NCBI GenBank assembly: GCA_023238725.1
Contig: CM041541.1
Coordinates: 9,634,044-9,698,043, forward strand
DNA length: 64,000 bases
From: Scortum barcoo
Lineage: Eukaryota; Chordata; Actinopteri; Centrarchiformes; Terapontidae
Reading direction: 5' to 3'
The position numbers and the translations under genes were made by a program. The notes beneath the pieces were generated by a model, which saw only the letters and a program-made list of their open reading frames with translations, made no database searches and had not been told where the DNA came from. This document shows, in pieces, positions 13,880 through 25,800 of the stretch (position 1 is the first letter of the stretch; each line of letters begins with the position of its first letter).

Positions 13880-16800
13880 CAGTGTTGTTCTTTAAATTAA
13901 ATCAAGTTTTTAACGTTTCCCTTACAGGGAGAGAAAGGTGAACCAGGTGATATCCCATATGTAAGTATATCATAAAATAAACAGTGTGAGTAATTTTCAA
14001 AAATGATATCTCCTTCAGTGTGTTTCATCTACAGAGTCTTTCGTCTGTGTTTTTTCTCTCAGGTTGTGGGGCTCCCTGGACCTCCAGGACCTGCGGTGGG
14101 TTTTTACAGCTTTTTCTTTCTTTCTTGTGTTTGAGTTTACTCATGCATATGGCAACATGTAACACTGGATAACATCTCATATATACAGTAAAAGAAATTC
14201 ATTAGAATGCATTAGGTGGAAGCTTTTGAGCTGCCTCATAATAACCTATGCACTATTTTCAGGGCAGTAAAGTGTTGTGGTGGTATTTATGATTGAAAAA
14301 CACCCTTAAGATAACTATATCTAATAATAACTGTAATATTGGCCAGTATTATTTGCCAGTGTATAGAGGTAATATTCTGTGCAAAGATTTATGGGAATAT
14401 TTTTTAATGTTTTTAGTTTATCATGAGTGAAGACAGTTCGTTTAATGGTTTTATACAGCAAATCTCCTGTATAAAGTATTTGTTTCTTATTCTTGTGTTT
14501 ATGGTTCAGGGTCCACCAGGAGCTCAAGGACACACCGGACAAAGAGGTTTTAAAGGCAGAAAGGTAAGTTTGAATGAATCAAAGCTGACTGTCCAAAAGC
14601 ACTTAGATGCTCCATTCATCAGAAAATGAGAACCACAAAAAACTACAATACAACTCAGCAGAACAAGGTCATGTTAGTGTGGGTTTACACAAAAGATTTA
14701 TACCATATAGATTTATCAGTATGTTAATTATCTGCACACATTATTGTTCAATGACTTAAAAAGTGGAATATTGCCAATGTGGCTGCCAAAGCTGATGATC
14801 TCAGAGGAGTCGGTAAATTAGTACTTGAAGAACAACATGATGCTTCTCATTAATCACATTCCACCATAAACCCTGCAGGGCTTTCCAGGGCCTCCAGGAT
14901 TTGATGGAGAACCTGGAGTGCCAGGAAATCCAGGAGAGGCAGGACCCCCAGGCCATCCAGCCCACCCCGGGGTGAGTTTTTTGGAGGCGCAATTAGCTGT
15001 TATGACTTATCACTGCAAGATAAATATGGTATGAACATTTCTTTGCTATTTTAAATGATCTCAGGGCAACCTAGTGTCACAGATGGCCTCAGGTTTCAAT
15101 GAGAAGTCTAGTTTGGCTGGGATGGTATCGGGAACAAGGGTGAGTGCTGCAAAACAAATTTGGATACTATATATTTAACAGATACGTAAAGTTAGTAAGT
15201 TATGCTAAAATGAGAAATGCTGCTATTTCAGGGTGAGCCAGGACCACGAGGTCCTCCAGGGTCCCCAGGACATCCAGTAAGTTTTAGATTCCAAGCAAAG
15301 ACCTAAAAGTCTGATTTTATTTTTGTCTGTTATCATAGGACTTAATGTAGTGCTGCAGCAGAAAGTGACATAATTAGCAGCAATTAAATGACACTCTGTT
15401 TTTTCTTTTCAGGGACCAACTGGTGGTCAGGGAATTCCAGGAGAGGCTGGAGATCCAGGACCGATGGTAGGAACATTTCTACTTCTTCATTTCAGACTTG
15501 ATGTCACACAAAGTGTTAATATGGAGGAGCCGATCAAACTCTATTTTACATTTAAACTTAACTGTGTGACATTTTTATGTGTTTTCTTACAGGGTGAGCC
15601 AGGTCATCGAGGACCAGATGGGCCGCCAGGAAAACCTGGTACTGATGTGAGTCAATATACGTGCAGTCTCTTAGAAATCCAAAATAATCTGTTATTATCC
15701 TGGGACTTTTCTTTTCTTGCCATTTTTGCCATTCATTTATTTCTATTGTGATGGAATATAAATAGCAAAAGTAATGGAAGAATATTTACTTAAGGTACTT
15801 ATCTTTACCTACATACGGTATTGAGATATTTGTTCTCTATCTGTAATCATTAATTTGGGTTAACCCTAACCCTAACTTTTAATGTTATCAGTAATATTGA
15901 TATATATAATAATATCAGTTTTCAGTAATGGTCTTTTTTTTCCTGCCCAGGGAGAATCTGGACCTGCAGGTGCTCCAGGAGAACCAGGATTTCCAGGATC
16001 TACGGTAATTCCAGCAATCACATTAAAATTATAAATGATATTATAATATTAATAATAACTAAACAATGCAAGCAAGCCTTGATGAAGAGATGATGAGAAA
16101 GCACTTAATTCTGTTTACACTTCAACTGTAATATTAACAATCAACACTGATAATGATTTGTACACCCGCTTCCTCAGCCACAAACCTTTCAGTTATAACA
16201 TAGATTATAACTTTAAGATCTCAGTGTGAACTTTACTTTATTCTGAACAACACAAAGCCATTGTTGAGACTGACACCTAGTGGACACAGTGACGGGAATC
16301 TACACATTCAACAGCTTGATCCAAGTATAGAGCAGTGAAACACAAAAAGAAACAGTCTAAGCGGAGAATTTATGCAGATGTGATTATTTGTTTACATGCA
16401 GGGTGCGAGAGGATTTCCAGGACTTCCAGGTCAGCCAGGCCTGAAAGGTCATAAGGTGAGTCAATGCATGCATCCCAATCAAAAATCGTGGTATTCCACA
16501 GTGAGTCCTCACTTTTCCTGATTATTCTTCACTTCAGGAAACATCAAGAATTAAATTGTTTTGGAATTTCTCCAACAGGGACATGCTGGTCTTATCGGGC
16601 CAAGAGGTGAATCTGGAGCGGTCGGAACCAAGGTATGAATTTGTCATCTGATCTTGTGGTTCTCAAAGTGGGTTGTTTTTCATTTTATTAATATATTAGG
16701 ATGGGTATAACTCCACTTACACAGTAAATTAAAAGGGTTCTATGTGAAAATTAAAAATGGTACCATGTACCATTGTTTTGGCTCGTAAAAACACCTTTAA

Positions 16801-19800
16801 AGACGCTCTTTGCTGCACAAATGGTTTGCAATATATCCTTTACTGTTAGATTTATTGAAATTCTCCAAATTAGCATTAGTCTTTATTCAGTGTTTGTTTT
16901 TATAAAAGAAAAATACACATTTCAAACCTGCATTGTCTTTGTGTGTTTCAGGGTAAATCTGGTACTCCGGGTTCAATGGGTGCTCCAGGCCCACTGGTAG
17001 GTAACACATAAAATAAACTGCACCAGAAGATTTTATACAGTCATGTGTTTCAAGTAGATACTGAGCGAGTCTTCTGTTTCAGGGTCCAGCGGGCATGCAG
17101 GGAGAGAGAGGCAGAGCCGGATCAACTGGTCCTGTGGTAAGAAAAACAAAACAATCTTCATTTGTTGTAAAAATGTGCAAAAATATAAAATGACGTTCAA
17201 GGATTGAGATGTTTTCTTTCTCCTTTAGGGAAAACGCGGTGCATCAGGACATGTTGGCAAACCAGGTCCTCTGGTAAGGACTTCATGTAGTTAATGTACA
17301 GTTTAGGACATAAGTTTATTGGCTCTTTCTCTGCAAGAACCTTCATAAATGTATTTCTCAACAAATTTGGGCCCAACGTTTAGCTATTAGTGAAGAATCA
17401 AAGTAATCTAAAATTGTGAAACACCAATAATATATCTGTCAGTGTACTGGCTCAACTTTAATACTTCGCTGGTTTTTGGACTCCAAAAGATTGTGGACGT
17501 AACAATTTTTTACAAAATGTCTTTCATCTACAGGGTCCAATGGGAATCACCGGAGTGCCAGGTTTTCCCGGTAGCCCAGGCATGAAGGTGAGAATGACTG
17601 AAAACAATCCAGTTTCATCTTATGCAGCTTACTGTAAAATCTTTGATTTTAAATTTTGTGGAAGTTTACCTTAAAATGTTGGAGATTATTGAGATAATTG
17701 ATGTAGTAAATTTGAGATGTTGGCAGAGCTGGTCAGTCAATTCAATACTGTCACCGTTATTTAATACACATTTATTATTCATTTGAGACAGTATAATGCC
17801 AAAACTTATAACTTAATGATGAACTTTAACTCTATAAATTATTTAGAGGCCAAAGAGTTCATTACATTCCACAACATATACAACATATACAACAAGACTG
17901 TTGTTGAGGCTTTGTTTTATCAGTATCACCCTAGACCATGTCAACATTTGAGTTCATACATTTCAATAGAAGTCCATAAAAATGTTTTAAAAGTCCTTGA
18001 TTTTCCTGAATGTGCTCTCTTATGCAGGGTGAAGCAGGACCAACAGGGGTCAGAGGAAGTCCAGGACCGCAGGGAACCAGGGGGGATGCGGGTCATGTAG
18101 GACCACCTGGACCATCAGGACAGCAGGTGTGTTGAGATTTCATCAACCTGTCATTTGTCGGTATTTCTTATAAAACTGAGAACATGAGCAGATTCCACCG
18201 TTGTAGGCTTCGGATTAGCATTATTAATTATTGGTTAATATTTTGTTTTTGAACAGGGTGCTGCAGGGACTGATGGAGCTCCAGGAGCCCGTGGCCAAAC
18301 CGTAAGTGTAACTGCTGAAGTTGTAAACATTTAGGGTAACTAAATGACCTTCTATTTTTCAGTAAATGAATTAATCAATGCTTTTATTAAATCTGTAACT
18401 GCCTCTTCTCCTGCCCCTTCTCCAGGGTATCGCAGGCATCCAGGGTCCAGCAGGGATGTTGGGCCCACCTGGTCCACCCGGTCCCCAGGGAACCACAGGA
18501 GCACCAGGACCGAAAGGCCAAGTGGTACGAGCTCTCATTTCATCTAATTTTTGTTACTGAATAACCGAAGTGTGAGTGATGTTTGAAACTTCTTGTGGTC
18601 TAATACTGAGGGAGCTTTAATGTTTTGATCTTCAGCTTCTCTGATTCTCTCTGCAGGGTGATGGTGGAGTGCCTGGATTCAAAGGAGAAGCTGGATTTAA
18701 GGGAGAAAGAGTAAGCCAAGCAAAGAAAAAAACTTTACACTTGGAAATAATTTAATATCATTTTGGTGTTACGTGTCAGTTACTTTACTGATTATTAATT
18801 TATGGATCATGTTAGGGTGACCATGGTGCTCCAGGTCCACTGGGCCCAATGGGAGAGGACGGAAAACGTGGACCCCGAGGTGATGCTGGATCCATCGGGC
18901 CTCCAGGACCACCAGGAGAGATTGTGAGTCAACTTTTACTTCATCTTAAAAAACTATTTTAATGACATTTTAAGCAGTGAGTGAGTTTCATGATCTAGTC
19001 TTCAGGAAATCAATCAAGAAACAGCAGACTTTCAGAATTTTTAAAGATGAATCCTTCATTTGTTCTAGGGAGCTTCTGGAAATAGAGGTTTCCCAGGTGC
19101 AGATGGTTTACCAGGCCAGAAGGTGAGTTGTCTTCACATTAAAATACATATAATGTCAGAATTTAACTACAGTTGTTAAATATGATTATTCTAGACTTTT
19201 CTGATCGCAAACAATGAGCACATTTATTTCTTTGTTTTTGAACAGGGAGCTCAGGGTGAAAGAGGACTGCCAGGGTCTCTTGGCGCCAAAGGTTTACCTG
19301 GCGATCCAGGACGCAATGGAGAGCCTGGTTTAACAGGAGCGCGGGTAAAGCTACATATCTAATGTCGCCATTTATTGTCTTAAAGTAGGTTTTTTTTTTG
19401 CTGTGTTGTTAAATAACAATGAACTTCCTGTGAGTTTAGATAGACTGTTGTGTACTTCAGGGTGTGTCAGCACATTCCAAGACATTTTTTATCATCTCCC
19501 TCTTAACTAGGTGAATTTCGGTGGGTAAGAACATTCAGTATTTGTTTCTTTGAAGTTTCACTGAAATCATTCAAGAAATCTGACAAAACGGATCTTGAAT
19601 CACAAAAAAATCTACCTAACATGAAATGGTAAAATCATAAATACTGTTTCCTGCCAAGATTACTCTACAATATTTGTAAAACACTTGTCTGAGATCTCAT
19701 TTTGTGTCTTATTTCAGGGTCTGACAGGACTTATTGGTGCCCAGGGAGAAGAAGGAAAACAAGGACCAATGGTAGGCAGACATTTATATTGTCATTGCTC

Positions 19801-22800
19801 GTGACAGTTTCACTACTTACCAGAATGACTAACAACAGAGTACAGTGTGTATGGTATCATCATGGACATTAATATTTCTTCTGGTCTTTCCAGGGTTCAG
19901 CTGGAGATGATGGCAAACAAGGTTCAGCTGGTTCTACTGGAAACCGAGGTGCAGCTGGGCCGATGGGCCTGCCAGGACCAAAAGGCTTTGCTGTCAGTGT
20001 GACTCTTACTTTACTACATATACCACTTTAAAATGTCATCAGATATTTTGAATGGTTTGCAAAAAGAGTGGGCTTCTGTTTTGCTTAGTTGCATAAAACT
20101 GTAAAAAAGCAGAATCAAGGAGTTCAGTATTTGACAGGATTCTGATTCTGAAGTTGAAAATACTGACTTAAAAATATAAAAAAAGCATAATTACAGAAAC
20201 AAAAAGACCACAGAATGAAAGTTCTTTATAAGCTATATGGAAACACGACAGATGACGACTTCTGTGGTTTTGTTCCTGTTGATTTTTAGGGTGATGCTGG
20301 AAAAATCGGAGAGGCTGGCAGCCCAGGGCCTCCAGGTCAAAGGGCAAGTTGTTTTCACTATTAATATGATATATTTTATACCTAATACTAAATATAACAT
20401 ACATCAATACTTAATCAGTACAAACATACCAGTAAATAAACTGATGAATACTGTATGTGTCTTCTAGGGGGCTAATGGAAAAGACGGAGAGGAAGGCGCT
20501 GCTGGTCTAGCTGGCCCAGCTGTAAGCATCTAACTCTGTTGGGACAATCTCATCATTACTGATTTGATACCACAACATTGAGATCATCTTATATTGTATC
20601 TGCTTTTCTGTAGGGTCTTGCAGGAAAGAGAGGAGAGCAAGGACCACAAGGACTGCATGGTTTCCAGGTACACTGCATCCCAAAATCGTAAAAATATCCA
20701 TTTGGATAGCACTGATCAGCAGACTGTTGTTTTGCATTATATTATTATCTGTGAATGAAATATGTCATTTTACACTGTATCTTATATCTTTTATGTTAAG
20801 TGTATTTGCTTTTAAAATGACCCGTGTATTTATGTAGCTAAAAGTAAAAAACTCAAAAAGATGTGTGAAGACTTGGGACACCATAGTCCAACATTGTTCA
20901 TTCTACATTTAGACTTTGCACACATAATGGATCTAATCTAATCTAAACCATGAGGCCTCATTGAAGTGTACCAACAAATTAATAAATATGTGGATATTTA
21001 AGTTAATTTTTGTTATCAGTATAAAATAGAAATTGTGTTGGTGTGTTTTAGGGTTTGCCTGGACTGCCAGGCCCACCTGGAGAGTCTGGAAAACCGGGTG
21101 ATGAGGTATGACAATGACACACAAATAAACATTTTAGTTTTTTTATAATGATGTTTCATCAGTAAACTCAGAAATTCTTCTTATCTTATATTTACTATAA
21201 TGTGTCTTTTTCAAGGGTCTTGCTGGAGAGGCTGGGACTGTTGGAGCTACAGGTCCAAGGGTAGGTTCATTTGTGTCTAATTACTGCTCTCACCCCTTAT
21301 TGACTTATTAAGTTTCAACTGACAAATGTTCAGTCTTGTTGAAATCAGTCACAAGTCAACACATTTCATCATCTACTACAATAAGGAATTGTTACATGTC
21401 ATTATGCCCTGGTTGTCCTTACAGGGAGAAAGAGGTCCTCCAGGAGAGAGAGGTGAAATTGGGCCCAATGGGCTGCCAGGACCTAAAGGTAGTCCAGGTG
21501 CACCAGGACCAGATGGACCAAAGGTACTGTAATTATAAAATCATTGACTCTGAGACCTGAAGAACATATATAATATTTCAATATGTTACATGTAAATCTT
21601 GTTTATAGTAAGGCTGACTGTATACCTGGGATACTTTTTCACACATTTAAAGGGTAACCCCGGTCCAGTGGGTGGTCTTGGAGAGCCAGGAGGTCCAGGA
21701 CTTCAGGGAATGCCAGGGGAGAGAGGCATATCAGGACCTTCAGGCCCAAAAGGAGATGCAGTAAGTTAAAGAATATGATTAGATCATCTGCAAAAAGGCA
21801 AATATAGTACTGTGGAGCAAAATATTAGCTGTTGATTTCACTCTGTTTTAACAGGGCTCTGTTGGAGATAAAGGACCTGAGGGTAAAGCAGGAGCTGATG
21901 GTGCAAGGGTGAGTTGTTTCAACATGATGAACATAAACGATACTGCAGATTTCTCAGTGGAAGTTTGTAGTGAAATATTTTACATGATGGCACTAAAACT
22001 AAAAACATAATCACTAATAAGCCATCAGTGGTTCAACAAACTCACATGTTTACCTTTTTCTGATTTATTCTAATATATTTTCTCTTTTATTAAAAGGGGC
22101 TTCCAGGTCCTGTTGGACCAGGCGGTTCCAGTGGACCCAACGGAGAGAAGGTGAACTGAAAAGCACAAATTTCAGCATCAATTTTAAATCTGGAAACACA
22201 ATTAGTTATGCACCTGTGATTAGTTAAAATGATTGAATTTCAACTACAACCTGAAAATCACTTTAAAATTGCTGCCATGTAAAAAAAAACACTCTTTTAA
22301 TGAAAATTGAAAAGAGCTAATTCTTTAAACCTTAACCTTCCAGTTTAAAATGTAAGAAGAAACTTGCCATGTTTTAAAAACTTTGGCTGTTCCTTTGTTT
22401 CAGGGTGAAACTGGCCCACCAGGCCCCACCGGACGCCGAGGCTCAAGAGGAATTGCTGTTAGTAGAACATTTTATTTCACAATAAAAACTGAGAAATTTG
22501 TTTTTCTTTAAATCATTGTACTTCCATTACTTCCCGTTAAAGCATGTGTTGATATTAACAGGGTTCTACTGGTGAGCCTGGTCCAACTGGTGCTGTTGGC
22601 TTCCCTGGACCTTCAGTAAGTGGCCACTAAAGACAGCTGAAGCAAGGCAGTAATGTCCAAAATACACCAATAGATAAACTGATAAAGGCTTAATTAAAAA
22701 ACACACAACTTTCTTCTTTCTTTCTCAGGGTCCCGATGGTCAGCCTGGGGTCAAAGGTGAAACAGGTGAGCCAGGCCTGAAGGGAGAGGGAGGATTACCT

Positions 22801-25800
22801 GGACCTCAAGGGATGGCTGGGAAACCAGGAGCACAGGTATGCATCTAAAACATGAAGGGACACACAAACTTGTATCTAATGAAAGTCCGGGGTGTCTTAA
22901 TCCATTAACGGGTTAAAAGGCTAGTAAATAGTTTTTAAAGCACTTTGTATTTTTTTTAAACACTAGCAGTCATATATTGTTTAATGTTTCTGTACACTAA
23001 AATATTACAAACAGTTTGTAGAAGAAACAGTCTTCTGATTCTTGTTCTTTCTAGTACAAAAACATTGAAGAACACGTTTTAACATTTTAATAAGTTTTAG
23101 TTTTTTGTCTTAAAAAAGGCTGTCTCACTGACAAAATCAACACTGCTGCCCATCTGTGTGTTTTTAGGGGCCTGTTGGTGTGACTGGGCTAAAAGGTGGC
23201 AGAGGAACGCAGGGTCAAGCGGTGAGTTTAAACCTTTGAGGCAAATAACTCTGAATTTCACTTTCTTTGTTTATAACTTTAGTGTGGTTTTAGCAAACAG
23301 TCTTATTCTAGAGTGTTTTGTAACATGTGATAACTAAACAAGTGTTATTAACATCATTATCATTAAAGTATGACATGTTTGAATTATTGGTGTGTTCTTC
23401 CCGCAGGGCGCTCCTGGTTTTCCTGGGTTGCCTGGAGGAATTGGACCAGCTGGCTCTCTTGTGAGTTCATTATTAATATTATAAAATTCAATTACCTCAC
23501 AGCTTTAATACTTAATATAACTGCAAATGTTGATGAATCAGGTAACCAAAATTATGAAAGCAATGAAAGTTAAAATAAATTGAGCACCCTAAAAAAATGA
23601 AAATAGCATAACTTGTTGTCAGTGTTCACCATGATACTCTTACCAGCGATAAAATATTCTGTGGATTTGTTAAGTCACATTTATATTTCCAAATTTGGAC
23701 TGAAAGAAGATTGTTTGTGTTTCAGGGTGCTGTTGGGGCGGATGGCCCTATAGGTGGTCCAGGAAAGCAGGGTCCTCCTGGCATTCGAGGAGAGAATGGA
23801 GCTCCAGGACGCCAAGGAGAAAGGGGACCTGCAGGCCCACAGGGCAGCCCTGGGGAGAAGGGAGACTCTGGAGAGGATGGTCCTCCGGTAAGATACAGGG
23901 AGGAGTTCACTGAATAATCTGTCTTTCCCTTCACATCATACTGGTCTTACAGTAACCATACAGACATAAATCCTCTTTCAATTGCTTACTTTCTCTCGTG
24001 TTTTGCTGTCAGGGCCCTGATGGACCTCCAGGACCTGCTGGCACTGCAGGACAGCGAGGAGTTGTGGGTCAGCCTGGACTGAGAGGAGAGAGAGGCATGT
24101 CGGGTCTGCCAGGTCCTGCTGTATGTATTCCTGCTGACAGTGTTTGTTTATAGCCTCACAAAGATATAGTGTGTCTCGCTCAGTCGTTGCTATGAGATCT
24201 TGGGACTGTTTAAATAATAAATACAGTATTTAAACTATGTATTTGTTTATTTCTCAGGGTCCACCAGGAAAAAATGGAGCTCCTGGACTTCAGGGCGGTG
24301 CAGGGCCTGCTGGGGGAGTTGGTTTACCAGGAACCACTGGGCCAAGAGGAGACGCTGGCCCTGAGGTTTGTCCTGGGCAATGCTGTCATTATTCAGTTTT
24401 TATCTGAGGTGTTTAGCTGATGATGACTTCTACAATGGGAAAATATTCTACAAAGCAAGCAAATATTAGGAAAAATCTGGTGACAAATTCTAAACAAACA
24501 TTTACATAGCAAGCTAATAAGACAATTAAGACAGCTCATCAACACTTTGTTACTGTGAATTGAAACCACCTGTTCTGTTTCTTTGCTGATGATTTAGCTT
24601 TTTATGTCACAATTTTGTGTTTGTATTCTCCTGTCTTCTTTACTTCAGATATTCACATGGGAAGTTTATAATGTCATTTTCTCTGTTTATTCAGGGTATT
24701 GCTGGAGCAGAGGGGCCTCCTGGTAAGGATGGTCTCATAGGAGAAAGGGTAAGATTAAATACATTGTCTGTGTTCCTGTTTTTTTTTTTGTTTTTTTTTT
24801 TTAAGTTCTGGACTAGATGTGCCATGCATACTCTATCCAGCTGTGTGTACTAAACACTGGTGTATTTGTGTTTACAGGGAGACAGGGGTAATCCTGGTCC
24901 AGAGGGTCTGGCTGGTACTACAGGGTCTCCAGGAACTGAGGGTCCTGTGGGACTGACAGGTGGTCCAGGACCAAGCGGTGAAAATGTGAGTTTCACAAAC
25001 AGAAATGCAACCACTTAAAATTTAATATGCCACACATGTCAATCATTTATCAATCCTGTCACACTTGCATAACTTCTGTCATGTCTCTTTGCTTGTTTTG
25101 GGTTTAGGGGGCCAGAGGCCCCGCTGGATCCCCAGGACAAGCTGGTGTGCGGGGTAAAGTGGTAAGCATGAAATTACACATTTTCACCTTGGTCATACAC
25201 AAAAACAACAATTTAAAGTAAATTGGGCTTTGTTTTCAGTGTTTCCCACATGATGAATTCTCACTCTTTGTCTACTTTTAGGGCCCTCAAGGACCACAGG
25301 GAGAGAAAGGAGCACCTGGAGAACAAGGCGAGAGGGGTCAGAAGGGACACAGAGGTTTCACTGGGCTCCACGGTTTGCCAGGATCAGCAGTGAGCAAAAT
25401 GATTATAATTTAAGCAACTTCAAAGTCTATTAGTTCTTTAGATACTACGACTGCTTCTAATGATTAAAAAACTGGTGCAATTTGTGAAGTCCTGTATAGA
25501 CAGAAGTTCCTATATACAATTTTGAATTACTGTATGCTGATATTACTGGTGTAACACATAACATATAAGGTATCAGACAATGAAATGTCATTCTATTTTA
25601 GGGCGCCACAGGGGAGCCAGGAGCTATAGGTATTGTTGGACCAGCTGGGCCAAGGGTAAGTGTATTATAGCACCATGCATTGAAAATTAGAATCAGTTAA
25701 TGACAAACATAATAATAACAGGGAATGAAAGAATAAAATCACATAAAAATATACAACTTTACAGTGTAAATATCTCTTTTTGACCATATAGGGTCCTCCA

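Noticed and set aside
15862..15876. Interstitial telomere-like repeat (CCCTAA)2
   Set aside because: Two and a half units are too few to mean more than chance or a tiny repair scar.
23722..23934. Reverse-strand open frame rich in proline and glycine
   Set aside because: It is the antisense of a 162-nt collagen exon, which is GC-rich and free of stops on both strands.
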